Source of the DNA: Powellomyces hirtus
Taxonomy: Eukaryota; Chytridiomycota; Chytridiomycetes; Spizellomycetales; Powellomycetaceae
NCBI GenBank assembly: GCA_025526995.1
Contig: JAHLKG010000002.1
Location: 1,860,001 to 1,924,000 of the forward strand
Direction: 5' to 3'
DNA: 64,000 bases
Below are positions 11,627 through 26,223 of the stretch, one piece after another. The notes beneath the pieces are model-generated. The model did not search any database. It saw only the letters and a list, made by a program, of their open reading frames with translations, and was not told the origin of the DNA. Position numbers and translations under genes: made by a program. The first letter of the stretch is position 1, and each line of letters begins with the position of its first letter.

Positions 11627-12658
11627 GTGCGATTGGTGGTGTGGTGTGGGTGTGACTGGGGTCTGGGAGGGTGGAGGCATGCTGCTGCACATTCTTGACC
11701 TGTTGGAAATGAAAAATGGGGCTGTGGAGAGGTTGCACGTTTGCGTAGTGGGAGGTGGGATTTGGGAGTGGTGGTGGGATGGGATGGGAATATATACTGT
11801 TTTTTTTTTTTTTAACACCCGCGACACTCGGATCTGAGATATATGCACACCATTTAATGTCAGTTTGTTTTATTCTGCATTGTTTCGTTTTTGGTTTTGG
11901 GGTGCACTTTGGGTAATCGCAAGAACGAAACGCGCTGCCAAGCCACGCGAGACCCACTTCCATCTCGGCGACCTCGGCTGTAAACGGCAAATCGTAAGAT
12001 GAGCAACTAGGCGAACCCCCAACACTGTAATGCACTGTGGCGCTTTGGAAAGCTGGAGCAATCAACCTATTGCCTATGAAAGAAGCATACATCGCGTAGT
12101 GGAATTCATGGTCCACTGCTCACTATCCTTGAAGATGAAAAGGTGTCACACGGAGCAAAAACGGCATGGTATTTCTTAGCCGCAACCCGCTTGCCTTTGG
12201 TGCCGCCTCCTGACCTCGCTATCTGTCTGCCCCCGCCTTGGCCTTTATGTAAGCACAATGCGGGGATGCCCATGTGAAGAGCAGTCATGCCCGACGCTCG
12301 TTCATTGAACGCCCATCAAGGGGGTCGTCTCTCCCAAACTGGAACTTTTGCGCAAAAGACACATTGGGCAACTGTGGGGTGTCGTGATCGGATTGTGACA
12401 GCTTCCGAGCCTTTTCTCCGTCCGTACGGCAGTGAATTATGGTGGGTAATCAAAGTGGCGTGCAATTGAGTGCCATAATACCCCCCCCCCCCCCTCTTCT
12501 TACACACTGTGGCAGCCATTGCCTTTTCCTCTCTAAACTGCCTGCTCTAGGTAGCACCCTACAACAGTGGTTAACAAAACACCCCCTTGCCCATGCTGCC
12601 AGCCAGTGCCAGGCTCATACGGCACCTGAGCCGATCAAAGACAAATGCAAAAAACAAG
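11627..12658. other. Intergenic, no gene seen
   Basis: Three-prime flank of the PPR gene. A TATATA and T13 tract lie near 11790-11815 and a C13 run near 12481. I see no supported gene. Confidence 0.5.
12649..12654 (-). terminator. RNA polymerase III terminator of tRNA-Asp
   Basis: Six A on the + strand, that is T6 on the transcribed - strand, five bases after the tRNA 3' end; a standard Pol III stop. Confidence 0.75.
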
Positions 12659-12740
12659 CTCTCAGTCCGGGAATCGAACCCGGCTCTCCCGCGGACTGCT
12701 GAATGACAGGCGGGGATACTAGCCAATATACTAACTGAGA
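12659..12740 (-). tRNA. tRNA-Asp (GTC) with a 10-nt intron
   Basis: On the - strand the acceptor stem TCTCAGT pairs with ACTGAGA, followed by discriminator G. The D region contains the Asp-type TAGTAT...TAGTATC phrase (A box). The anticodon stem CCCGC/GCGGG closes a loop CT-GTC-A-C, interrupted after position 37 by about 10 nt (TTCAGCAGTC). The T arm is CCGGG-TTCGATT-CCCGG (B box). Length is 72 plus 10. The intron position between 37 and 38 is canonical for eukaryotic nuclear tRNAs, though introns in Asp tRNAs are less common than in Tyr. Confidence 0.92.
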
Positions 12741-14677
12741 CTTGATGCAGCACAAAAGTAATGCACGCTCCGTATAGGTAGATAGCATTGCCTGTGGCCT
12801 TAGCACTAGGCAGCAAAGTGCGGCAATCGCAAAAGTGCCATGCAGATCATGTCTAACTGGATTGCGGGCGCCAATGCAGATCATGTCCCGCACGCCCTAT
12901 TATGAATTTTCACATATTTGTGTTGGGTCAAATACACGCACAGAGAGTAAAAAAATGCACATCATGCTTCGTTCGCTTAAAGACACTCTCGCGATTGATG
13001 CAATCGTGAACCGCATAGAGTTTTGCGTCGAACGAAAACGGGGAGGATGGCACCATGTAACTAACATGATGGTACAGGGGTGGTGCTGCTCAGAAATCAA
13101 AACCAACACGTTCATGAATCTGACGCGCGTGAAACTGCGCCACTTGCGAGAGAATCTTTCCGAGTCCTTTCAAATCGTCCATTCGAAAGAGGCAATCCCC
13201 ACCTCCCCAGTGACCCAGCCGTCGCCCCGATGAAATGTCAAAGGTAGAGCTCACGGGAACGATGCGTGAACCCGTTGGGTTCCGGAGGCGGGGGGGGGGG
13301 GGGGAGGGGTTTGAGGAGGTTGATAAAGACCACATGTGAGGGTGCCTTTCCGGAACTGGTAAAGCCAGCAGTCCATACACCCACCAACGATGCTCCCCAG
13401 ACCCTAACCCTCACTCCCAACTTTGAGTCAACGAAATAGCGGAGAAATGCCACCACGACACCCTCATGCACCACACACGACCCTCATCTGCGCTGTTCCC
13501 CTCGACGGCATCGCGGTTCGGTGCTGGTCGCGCATCTCGGTGCTGGGGCCGGGGAATCGCTCCATGTGCAAAATGTGAGTTTGTTTACCCACACCAGAGA
13601 TGTTTGAACGCGGGTCCAGTCCAGCATGTCCCGGACCCGCAAACGGTTTCCCAGATTGGCAGATCGCGTCGGAAGGAACCCTATACGGGTGTTTTGTGAG
13701 ATTCCCCGCCTTGGGGGGGACGTTGAGGATCCGAATCTCTCTCCACGCACTGCCATCCTCCTCCTCCTCCCAGTCCACCAGCAGCCTTATTAAATTCATT
13801 GGGGTCATGCATGACACACCCCACCTCACTGCCCAAGCGGCTCCTCCTCCACGGTATCGGCAGCAACACCACATTCACATTCACGCCAGCGTCCCCGACG
13901 CAAAACGCAAATACTACCCCCCGCCGACACTCCGCCCGCCGGGTAGGCTCGTGGGTGTCACGCGGCATCATCACACATCATCGCAGCCCCCGGCGACCTA
14001 AGACGCGCGCAAAAAAAACAAAAAAAACACACGGGCGGGTGTATGCAAGTCGAACCTCAAATGCGTGCGAGTCGTGTTAGTGTTAGTGTTTTTGGTCTTG
14101 CCGCGGTAAGAAACGTGAAAAGGGGGGCATGATATTTTTATTTCTTTCGCTCCGTTGTTTTTGCCGGTCGGGAACTCGCGGGTCGTGTGGACAAACAGGA
14201 CAGACAGGAGAGTTCGAAATGACAGTACAGTAGAGAGAGCATCCCTATTTTAGGCCTGAACGGTTTCACGTGTGCAAACCCCCTACGAATGGGCCGAGGG
14301 CGGTGAGGGGGGGGGGGGGGGGGGGAAGGATATAAAACTGCACTCTCAACAGTGGCACACAACAATAAGAAAAAACAAAAGGGGGGCTGCTCCCAAGCGT
14401 TTCTCTGCTAGCATCTTCTTTTACAGATATTTTCATTCAGTTCCACAGAGTAAAATGGGGAGACGCGGGGTGTTTCTTCAATCCTAATCCGACAATAAAT
14501 ATAGGAAAAAAAACTATGGGAGGGGGCCGGAATATGGTACATGTTATGTGTGTAGGTGGGGGGCATGTGTAGGTGGGGGCCGGTGTAAGAGGGCGCGCGG
14601 ACGGGGGGCCAATGTGGTGGATGGATGGTTGGGTCGTGCGCGGCGGGGGTGTTGGAGCGTGTGTTATTGTTTTTGTT
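12741..14677. other. Intergenic, tRNA-Asp to NOP53 3' end
   Basis: Short open frames occur on both strands but none shows a domain, a codon pattern or splice support. G homopolymers of about 12 and 18 lie near 13290 and 14308. A GTGTTAGT repeat is near 14075. Confidence 0.5.
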
Positions 14678-16240
14678 TTACTTGAAGCGTTTATAATCAT
14701 GGGTTTCCTTTTCCTTGCGTCTGTATTTGAGTTTCCGGGTGACGGGGATGCGGGCTTCGATCAGGGTTCGTTTTTGGAGGGACGCGAAGCGGTCCTTGAA
14801 CATGTTGCCTTCGGGTTTCAGTTCGCGGAGCGTGTCGGCGAGGTCTTCCGTGAGTTGCACGTCCATGGGGAGGGGTTTGAAGCTGAGAAAAAAGAACGGG
14901 ATGTGTGTCAGTGGGTGAGTTTGGGGGTCGAGTTTGGATTGTGCGGGTACGAAAAAAATAAAAAAATAATCAATAAATACGTACGCATGAGGGCCCAGGC
15001 GCCTCGTTTCTTCATCAGCCAACTTTTGTGCCTGTTGCGCTCGTTCTGTTAACCGGGCCGCGTGAAGTTTTTCTTCCTTGGAGACAATCTTTGTGAGTTC
15101 GCCGAGTCGGTTGAGCTGTTTGTCGAGCTGCTTGGCTTGTTTGAGGGCAAGTTCGGCGCGTTGTTGTTCGGCGCGTTTGAGAAGCTTGTTGCGTTGCGCG
15201 CGCGTTTTGCGGGATTCGACAACGGGGGCGCCGACCGAGAGCGAGAGGGAGGTGGTGGATGGTGTGGTTGGGGTGGTTACACCGTTGGTCTGTTCTGTTT
15301 CTGCTGATTCTCCTCCTTCCTTCTCGCCTTCCTCTTCTTCCTCATCGTCCGAGTCATCAAAGAAGGTCTCATCGTCCAGGTTGTCCAGTTCCGCCGGGTA
15401 CGCGAGCTGTTTGGCAGCATTGCTCTTCTTTTCCTGCACAAACTCTTCTTCTTGGACTGCGCGCTGGAGGGCTTCTTGGTGAGCATCGAAACTCGGGTTG
15501 TAACTAGCGCCCGAATGGGTGATTTCAACCGCGGGGATGGCGCTGGGTCGGGTGTCCGCAAACTTGGGTTTCTTGACGGGTTTCACAACCGTGGGTTCCA
15601 GGTACGCTGCCAGATCAGCGGCGATGGGGTCGGACGAGGGGGAGGATGTGGCGTCGGTGACGGCCCAGAGATCAAACCCGCCCTTTTTGTGGTCCAGTTT
15701 TCGTTTCTTAATGGCCGCCTGCTGTTTGCGGATTTCGGCAGTCGCGCCTACTCGTCCCACACCCAGCTCCAGTTTCCGTTTCGACAGATTTTCAATCACG
15801 GCCGTTTGGGACTTTGACGCCTTCCGGATTTTCGTCTCCGACTTTTTGATCTCGACCGTCGTCTTGGCCGTCTTGCGTGATGTGATCCCAGAGAACCCGG
15901 ACGTCGGGGTGAGGATCTCGTCAATTCGGAGCTTGCCGTATTTGTATTTTCGCTGTACTTTGGCGTCGCCGCTCTTGTCGGTGAAGAAAAGGTCACTGTC
16001 GGCTTTCATGTGCAGCTTTCCTCTTATGACCAGACGCAAAGAAAAGATATTAGTACATTCCTCCGCAGGATAGCGCCGAGCCACCCCTGTCTTAACTCAC
16101 CCCAACCGCTCTTCAGTCCGCAGCTCATGCAGCTGTTCCTCGACCTGTGTGGTATCTACATTCTTCCTCCACGCCTTCTTTCCCTTTCGTCCAGGTTGTT
16201 GTTTTTTGGCATTTACGGCAGCGCCATTTGGCGGAGCCAT
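14678..16240 (-). CDS. NOP53: NOP53 ribosome biogenesis factor (PICT1/GLTSCR2 family)
   Basis: Three exons on the - strand: 16240-16101, 16022-14985 and 14882-14678 (TAA), 460 aa. The N-terminus has KKAWRKNVDTTQVEEQL and, across the first junction, RTEERLGGKLHMKADSDLFF, the signature of the Nop53 family. The middle carries basic helices, a Glu/Asp-rich segment (DDSDDEEEEEGEKEG) and a long basic coiled coil. The end (LRELKPEGNMFKDRF, then KLKYRRKEKETHDYKRFK) matches the conserved C-terminus. Nop53 acts in the nucleolus in late 60S assembly, recruiting the exosome helicase Mtr4 for 27S/7S rRNA processing. ATG at 16240 has context GCGATGG. The second intron (102 nt) has length 3n and no in-frame stop. 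Confidence 0.92.
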
Positions 16241-16756
16241 CGCAGATATGTTGGTTTGCGGGTTTTGATGTGGAGGGAGTCCGTTTGTCTCGTTTGTATG
16301 GGCCTCTGACAATCAGATATGAGAATAAAAGTGCACAGGACCGACAAAATCAAAAATTAAAAAAGTTTTTGTGTCAAACGGAGCGAGAGAAGCTCGAAAG
16401 AGAGACGAAGGTCACGGTCACGTGACTTACAAGGTGCTGCGCTTTGAACACTTTGCACAAAGCGAAACCAAGGAGCACTCATGAAACTTGCCTGACAAAA
16501 TCACATTTAATATAAACATTGAGCAGCTACGGATATTTAGATAACAAGGGGTCGGGACCAATCTCCACCGTACGCACACGAGTTCCCACGCCTCCCCCCC
16601 CAAAAAAGTCCCCTAAATGTACATCCTCATGGTGTAACAAAACAGGGACCAGACGACACGTTCGTCCGCATCGCTACTTTGTTTTCCATCTGTGGTGGGT
16701 GGGGTGCAGGACCTTTAGTTCCTGACGCCTACTAGCCCACCTGCGCCGCCAGCTAG
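16241..16756. other. Intergenic, NOP53 promoter and MTHFR 3' flank
   Basis: About 516 bp, no coding signal. It includes the presumed NOP53 promoter near 16241-16450 with a CACGTGAC E-box-like site at about 16418. Confidence 0.5.
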
Positions 16757-19286
<2,530 letters not shown>

Positions 19287-20175
19287 TGTGGGAATTCGGT
19301 TGTGTGAAGTTGGGGAGGGAAGTGTGCGCAGTCGAGGGGGGCATGCACGTCGGTAAACACGAGTCTTTCTTGTGTTTTTAGCTAGTAGTTTTAAGAGTTT
19401 CTCTCTGTTGACGACGGGCGGCTGTTGGGTTTTTGGGGGGGGGGAAATGGGCAGCTGGGGAGGGGCAGTCGCTTTATGTGTTTGGGGGATGATGATGAGA
19501 GACGCGCACGTAACAGCATCACTCAGGGTTAGTTGATGGTCGTTCACCCCAAAAGTTGGAATTGGCGCGTCCCACAAACGCATGCCCTTTCTTCAATCAA
19601 TTCAATCAATTCAATCAATTCAATCAATAAAGTGGCCGCACGCGACTTTTGCTTTAAAATGAGATCCAAGATTGTCACTCTGTGTCACATATCCCTACAT
19701 TCAGTCTCATTATCACATGGGCCTCACATGGGTCTCACATGGGTCTCACGCGAGGCTGCATGTAGGACGCACTGTTCCTAGGTTGGATAAACTCTTCCGC
19801 CTCTCGTTATGATCCACCCGTTGATTGCCAACCAATGCCCGGTTGATAGACGTCTGTTCCCGGTATTTACGACTATCTATTTACGACTATTTACGACGGG
19901 GTCGATTTGCCTGAAAAATCTGGTCGCTGCCAAATGCTGCGCCATATTCGCTCACACCGCACCCTCATGGTCCCCCGACTGTTCTCCTGCGAGGCATGAC
20001 GTCCTACCTAATAGGTCGCGGCTTCACGCCCGAAGTCCAATACTGCAATTGCCCAAGTGATAGCAAGCACAGATTGATTGTCTGAAAGACATCTTGTACG
20101 CTGAACAACGGGATAATACGGTTCCACGGCTAACAGCCTGTTTGGAAACATTGAGAATTTGTCCAATCTTTCCAG
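19287..20175. other. Intergenic, MTHFR promoter side
   Basis: Contains a perfect short tandem repeat of CAATTCAAT-type units near 19593-19628, just upstream of MTHFR, and three near-copies of TCACATGGG at about 19715-19750. No gene is seen. Confidence 0.5.
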
Positions 20176-20645
20176 CTAGTCCATCATCCTCTTTTCCAGC
20201 GCGTGCTGCGTCGCTTCGACTTTGGTCGCCCGGCTCTGCACCGACACAACCACCTCATCCTGTCCGTTCAGCCGCGCATTCACTGACCCCCGCTCGTAGA
20301 TCTCCGCAATCCGCTCGCCGGTCTCCATCGCCTGTCCAGCGCCGTCTGAAGCGTCATGACATTCCGTTCGTCGACCCCTCGCCTATCATAATTACATACA
20401 TAAATATATGACTTGCAGCTCCAACAGCCTCGACCCCCGGCCCAATTAGCAAACAGACAGCAAGGAAAGAGGCTATTGGCGACACACAAGAGAGCAAACA
20501 CACGCGTGAAGCAAGACTGCGCGGAACTCCAGTGACCCCAGCGTCTCTGGCTATCTGCATCTTCGTTTCATAAAGGACGGCATACCGTCGTTGTGATACC
20601 GAGTGAGTCCGGTACTCTGGCTGATGTACTTCGAGTTGATCGCAT
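20176..20645 (-). CDS. Possible small two-exon gene, 88 aa, unknown
   Basis: Tentative. Exon 1 is 20645-20586 (MRSTRSTSARVPDSLGITTT) and exon 2 is 20382-20176 (TAG), joined in phase 0 over a 203-nt intron (GTATGC...GATAG). Exon 2 contains a helical stretch (ETGERIAEIYERGSVNARL, then a Val/Gln/Lys-rich helix ending in EKRMMD) that looks coding. I recognise no family. It would be divergent from EMC1, about 170 bp away. An alternative first exon in another frame is possible, or the open frame may be chance. Confidence 0.3.
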
Positions 20646-20816
20646 TTGCAATGGATGATCGTGTTCAAAACTGGTTGATGATGCAGACGCGACAGTAGCC
20701 GGTTGTAACCAACCCCTAGGCCGCTCTCCCCTGACGTTTTGCCAGACGCAACTTTGACAATCTCCGAAAGATCACTCGTTCAGATAGAGTCCAACTGTCG
20801 GACGTGCACTTTCATC

Positions 20817-23800
20817 ATGTTCGCCTCTTCTCTGAGAACTGCTGCTTTGGCTGTTCTCCTCGCTGTCGTCCTCTGCGGCTCTGTCTCGGCTGCCATTCAC
20901 GCCGACCAGGCTGGAACTTACGACTGGTACACTCTCTGCCGACTTTCTGCCTTATGGCACCTATGAAACTGGAAACCAATTCATTATCCCATCAGGCACA
21001 AGGCTCTTGTCGGAATACCAAAATTCGCGTTCTTTACCCGACCGGTCCGAAAGTCTCAAATATACGTTGGAACCCAAAAGAATGTGATCGCGCTCTTGAA
21101 CCCAAAAACTGGAGACTACAGTAAGCACATGGTCTTTCTCGACATGCTCGTTCGAGTGACGAAAATGTAACGCCGTTCTGTTGGTGATAGCTTGGAGACA
21201 AGTTCTGGAACCTGCCGATGATCTGAAGATGCTGAGTCTTCAAGATCAAGGTCTGTTGTCTTGCTTGGATGCCCGTTGGGATGGATGCGAAGGCCTAACA
21301 CGATGAACATGGAATACAGTGCTGGTATCGGTTTCTGGAAATGGGTCTTTGCACACCCGCCAGTGGGATGCTCAAACAGGCCTTCTTATCTGGGATCATG
21401 AGCACGTCAACGCGCCAGCCTCGACGTCGGCAGCTGTTGGCGGGCTTGGTGACGATGTGCTTGTCGTCGCCGGTGATTCCATCAGCCGATTGAAGGGAGA
21501 CGACGGCACTCCTGTATGGACCGTCACAGCGGACTCCGGGTATGATTGCCCATTAGTCCTATCATGTCAGCCGGATCTGTGGCCAATCGGTTCCACTCTT
21601 TAGAGCAACATATGGACGTATCATCTTGCACAATGGCGCCATACACGTCATTGGCGCCAAACAGATCTCAAATCTTCAGGACGTTTCTGTGCTGCAGCTG
21701 GACGCGAAAGACGGAAGGATCGTAGCCGAATATCAACCACCGAATGGCAACGTGAAATCCTTGGACGACGTGGTTTTCGCGGAACATGGGGGGAAGGCCT
21801 ACCTGTACTGGAATGGCGCTGAACGAGCTTACCGTCATGTCCTGGGACAGTCTGCGGAAACCGAGGAGGTGGACGATGTATGTGGAAAAGTCTCCTGTGT
21901 TGATTAGGCAGACTTGCCGCTGATGGCGCCTTTCTTTGAAGGTCTTTGGTATCAAAGAGTCTCGGATTCAGAATGTCTATGGATCCGACGAATCTGCCTC
22001 CGACCTTGTTCTGCGCAATGGAAAGCGATACACTTTCATGCGCAGCTCAGATTCCGCCAAGTACACTTTCGAGGATGAGGTATGCTATTTCTGCTTAATC
22101 CTGTGCGCCTTGGAGCAAATCTCAGATATGCGACATTTCAGGCGGAACCTACAGAGAGCGTTTTCTCCAGCTTCAAGAGCGAGGGTGCTCATTATATCTC
22201 ATACGTTCGCCCAAGCCCCAGCAAGGTTGGTGTTGTGAGCAAGCATCATGTCCAACTGCCTCAAGGACAGGGTGCTCACATTTCGTATGCTATGTAGAAG
22301 GAGATCAAAATAGATCTGTTGGATGCTACCGAAATGAAGCTTGTCGACACGTTCTCCGTCCCTTTCGACGAGCAAATCTCTGGGGCGATACAAAAAGTAA
22401 GTCTCAGCGTGGAACGAAAGTATGCATGATGACTACGATTGGATTCCTACGGTTTTGAGTGGAGGCTAATGCCGTCCCTTGACTGCATGTTGGCCCGATA
22501 CTATTGTGTTCTGAGCATACTTTTGAGCTGAACAATGCGTTGGATGTTCACGTCTGCCAGCGCGTTCATGACACTGATGCATTGGTTCTGAACATCCTCA
22601 GGCTTTCCTCGATGTCGCGCCATCCAAAGACGGAAAGGTCCCGAGTTTCCGCATCTTTGCGGTCACCGCAGATGGATCCATCAAGCTTCTGAATGCCGGA
22701 GAAGTTCTTTGGACAAGAGAGGAGTCGCTGACGGAAGCGTTGGCAGCTGAATATGTCGATCTCCCGGAAAGGAGCTTGCTGTCCCAGGACCACGATGAGC
22801 TGGACGAACAACCTCAAGAGTCAGCCAGCATCAGTCCGATCGAACGCTTCTTGCGCCGCGCCCGGACGCACGTTGTAAAAGCTGCAGCCTACCCTCAGCA
22901 ACTGACTAAATCTATAAAGTCATTGATTACTCCACCGGAGTCAACCCGTGTCCGGAACGACCTGTACGCCGACTTTTTTGGAGTTCGGAAACTGGTTGTC
23001 TTTGCTTCCAAAACTGGCAAAGTCGTCGCGCTGGACACAGAAAGTGGCCAGAGCGTGTGGGAGCGATACTTTGATGGAATTCAGTTCCGACAAATTGAGA
23101 CAGTCCGTTCAGCTCTCGTCAAATACCCACCGGTCATCGTCCTCGTGGGTCAAAACAGGCAGGCACAAACCGTCCTTCTTCGCATCAACGCATTGACCGG
23201 CGAGGACTTTAACGATGATGGTTCGTCCCCACGCGAAGTTTTCCCTGCGATTCGCAAAGTCATCAAATTGCCAGTTGAAGACGCTGCCGGGCGCACGCAG
23301 CTGATCTCCTTGATTGGCGACAATCTGAAAGTCCACATTTCCCCATCATCCGCAGCTGCCTCCGACGCGTTCGAACGCTTTGCTCCTCAGTACCATGTAT
23401 ATTTGACTGAGGGTGTCGGATCTTCGCAAATAGACGGCTACACGACTGAGAAGGGGACCAACAACAAATACGAGCTGAAGCCTTCGTGGAAACTCGAGTT
23501 TCCTGAAGGCGAAAAGCTGGCAGCATTGGGTAGTCCTTCCCCTGCGGGGAGCGCTGTCGCCTCCCTTGGCCGCGTACTTGGTGACCGATCCGTTCTGTAC
23601 AAATACCTGAACCCCAACATGCTGGCGCTCGCTACGGTCAAAACCACCGGATCTTTCCCAACGGACTCGGACTTCACCTCGGCGGTCTACACCTATCTTA
23701 TCGATACTGTGACCGGAACCGTGCACTATCGGTCAGAGCACAATGGCGGCGGTAACATTGCACCCACGGTACCGTCCGTTTTTGTTGTACAGAAGGATAA

Positions 23801-24842
23801 CTGGGCTGTACTGTCGTATTGGAACCACGGCCCTGAGGCTGCCCTGCCACAGGTCGAACCACCGGCCCCGGAAGAGGAGGTCGTCACCAAAAAGACGGTC
23901 CGCAAGAGGAAGAAGAAGGTTTCAACGGAAGACAATTCCGCTACCATTCCGGACGCCAAGGGCATTGAAATTGTTGCCCTTGAGTTTTTCGAAAGTTCTA
24001 CGCCGGATCAGCGCGTGGAGAGGTAAGCGGCGAGAATGGCTGTTTGGTTGTTGATGGGCACTCTGAGACTAATCTGGCGTCTGTAGCGACACATTCTCCT
24101 CTTTCCAAGCTAAGCGTCCCCATGTCATTGCACAAAGCTACTCGTTCCCTAAGCGTATCAGCGCGATTGGAACGACCACGACGGGTGCCGGAATCACTAC
24201 CAAAGAAGTTTTGCGTATGTCACATTTCAGCTAACTTGGTGCTATATCACTCGTACTGACTTGCTTTCCTCGCATGCAGTTGGACTGGAAGACGGACACC
24301 TGTATGGAATTAGCAAGAGACTGCTCGACCCCCGTCGACCGGTTGGCGCGCCCACCAAGGACGAGAAGGAAGAAATGTTGTTCCCGTATCGTCCCACGCT
24401 GGATTTCAACCCGAAGGAAGTCGCGAGTTACAATTTGCATGTACGTTACGTACCAACCATTTGAGGCTGTTGCATGCAAAGTCGCCTCATTCCTTTTGTG
24501 GCATCTAGGTCCCGAAAATCTCGCACATCCTGAGCGCGGCCACCAAGATGGAATCTACGTCCCTCACGATTGCGTGGGGTCTCGACGTCTTTTGCGGACG
24601 CCGGAACCCGTCCAAGACGTTTGATGTCCTGAGCGAGTCGTTCAATTACCTCGCCCTCCTGGCGACGATTGCGGCGTGTCTGTTGGGAATTGGATTCTCG
24701 AAGCGTTTGGTAAGAGCTCGGGGCGAAGTTGCGGGTCGCTTGTTTGGGGGCGTCCCAATAGCTGAGGCGTTATGTCGGTTCCCTTTTTTTTTTTGTTTTT
24801 TTGTAGGCTGAGCGAAAGAAAATCAAGGACCTGTGGAGATAG
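20817..24842 (+). CDS. EMC1: ER membrane protein complex subunit 1
   Basis: Thirteen exons: 20817-20926, 20996-21120, 21191-21250, 21320-21539, 21604-21877, 21942-22079, 22142-22234, 22298-22396, 22602-24022, 24087-24214, 24280-24440, 24509-24709 and 24807-24842 (TAG); 3066 nt, 1021 aa (human EMC1 is 993). Residues 1-26 are a signal peptide, then HADQAGTYDW and IYVGTQKNVIALLNPKTGD, the start of the PQQ-like beta-propeller. The C-terminal DUF1620 part has QSYSFPKRISAIG, TTTGAGITTKEVL, LLDPRRP and ASYNLHVPKI. A transmembrane helix (YLALLATIAACLLGIGF) precedes the cytosolic tail KRLAERKKIKDLWR. The complex inserts tail-anchored and multipass proteins into the ER membrane. Intron 7 (63 nt) keeps frame but carries an in-frame TAG, which confirms that it must be spliced. 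Intron 8 (205 nt) is unusually long and could hide a small exon. Confidence 0.95.
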
Positions 24843-25640
24843 ATTTCCTCTCCGGCCGCGTGGCCACGTACCGCGGGTCTGTTGGGTGTCGCGAGTTTTT
24901 TTTGTATACAGCAGTGCAGATTGAGGCATGATTTATCTTTATTGTATAAAAAAGAAAGTTGTTCCATATTTCAGTTGCATCATGAATTTGGTAGAAGGTA
25001 AAACTGTGTAAATTTGAATGGACACAGTAGATAATATCCATCAATAGACACTACATTACAAAAATTGTAATTCAATCTCAGGAGAATCACAAAAAGTCCA
25101 AATTACTGGATCAAAAAAGATCAAAAAAGTGATATGCATCAATAGACACTACATTACAAAAATTGTAATTCATTCTCAAGAGACTCAAAGATACTACATT
25201 ACAAAAATTGTAATTCATTCTCAAAAGACTCACAATTCTCTGAGGGTGCGAAGACAGTATGCGATCGCTGGGTTCCAGATGGGGTCCATTCGCGCAAAAA
25301 GTTGAAAGAATCAATGCGGTTACTCGAGGTGGCTAGCCAAGATGTCCATCCTCTTTTGCCATTGAAATCAACTTTTTCAGGAATACAACATTGCATATTT
25401 CAGTGGAATCATGAATTTGGTAGAAGGCAAAACTGTTTTTTTAATTTGATTGACACAGTAGATATTATTCAAACATACATCAATAGACAGTATATTACAA
25501 AAATTGTCATTCAATCCCAAAAGAATCACAAAACGTCCAAATCACTGGATCAAAAGAGATCAAAAAAGTGATATGCATCAATAAACGCCACACGCCAAAA
25601 ATTGTAATTAATTCTCAAAAGAATCACAAGAAGTCCTTTG

Positions 25641-25702
25641 GAAGATATACTAATAATACAGAAATTACTGTCAAATGCATAGTATTATAGGTTCTATTTT
25701 TT
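25641..25702 (+). repeat. 62-nt inverted repeat, left arm
   Basis: Reverse complement of 33436-33497 with two mismatches by eye, one of them TG against CG. It encloses the copia insertion and most of the repeat array. Confidence 0.85.
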
Positions 25703-25737
25703 GTACTTTACAACATTGCATATTTCAGTTGCATCAT

Positions 25738-25742
25738 GAATT
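25738..25742 (+). other. Target-site duplication GAATT (left) of the copia element
   Basis: The same five bases follow the 3' LTR at 31485-31489; 5 bp is the normal size for Ty1/copia integration. Confidence 0.9.
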
Positions 25743-26109
25743 TATTGGAATGTTGAGACTTGCGCACTCAACGTTTGGTCCTTACATTAGATCCTTACTT
25801 GGATTCTCCGACTAGAACGCGTGACCACCATACCGGTAACGCTAAGAGCTGAATTGGATCACGTGTGATCACGTGATTGGAGAAAAAGTAGATTAGAATG
25901 CTCGAAGCGAGACATTACCGACAAGACTTTAAGACATAAAAATACATTCACATACATTACATCTCCGTGCATCTGACAACGCTACATCGTCATCTGCATC
26001 ACAGAAGAGCTCTGTAACTCCCCTTTACGAAGTATACTGGAGGCCACATCGAATTCGGCCAATCCTCTGCAATTCCGATAAAGTACTGGAAACGCCGATA
26101 TCTCCAATA
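25743..26109 (+). repeat. 5' LTR of the copia element
   Basis: 367 bp, ends TATTGGA...TCCAATA. Contains CACGTGATCACGTGATTGG and a TAAGACATAAAAATA TATA-like region near 25925-25945. It differs from the 3' LTR at about three positions, two of them CG/TG or CG/CA. Confidence 0.95.
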
Positions 26110-26121
26110 GGTTATGAGCCC
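26110..26121 (+). promoter_or_regulatory. Primer binding site, half-tRNA type (initiator tRNA-Met)
   Basis: GGTTATGAGCCC directly after the 5' LTR is complementary to the anticodon arm of eukaryotic initiator tRNA-Met (GGGCTCATAACC), not to a tRNA 3' end. Copia-type elements are known to prime from a cleaved half-tRNA-iMet. Confidence 0.8.
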
Positions 26122-26223
26122 TGAGACCGGTCGAATTCGAATCATTCTTCCTTCGTAAAACCTGTAAACTACAAGTCTTCCGTCAAATTCAAGTGCCAAG
26201 AAAGTACCGAGCACACCGTCAAG

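Larger units (their letters stand above)
24930..25742. repeat. Left part of AT-rich short-repeat array
   Basis: Repeats of CACTACATTACAAAAATTG followed by AATT and TTCTCAAAAGA-type sequence occur near 25049, 25147, 25194, 25491 and 25588. A second unit, CATATTTCAGTTGCATCATG followed by AATTTGGTAGAAGG, occurs near 24967, 25393 and 25723. The last copy is cut by the copia insertion and resumes at 31485. No coding capacity. Nature unknown; possibly a non-autonomous transposon or decayed satellite. Confidence 0.8.

Noticed and set aside
10242..11837. A 531-codon open frame overlapping the PPR gene in another frame, with His, Thr and Ala runs
   Set aside because: It stays open only because the 222-bp repeats and AAC/TCA tracts lack stops in several frames. 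It has no domain, and the PPR frame continues from a conserved region.
21540..21570. A 31-nt intron in EMC1 using the acceptor at 21569
   Set aside because: Too short compared with its neighbours (62-70 nt). The acceptor at 21602 gives a 64-nt intron in the same phase.
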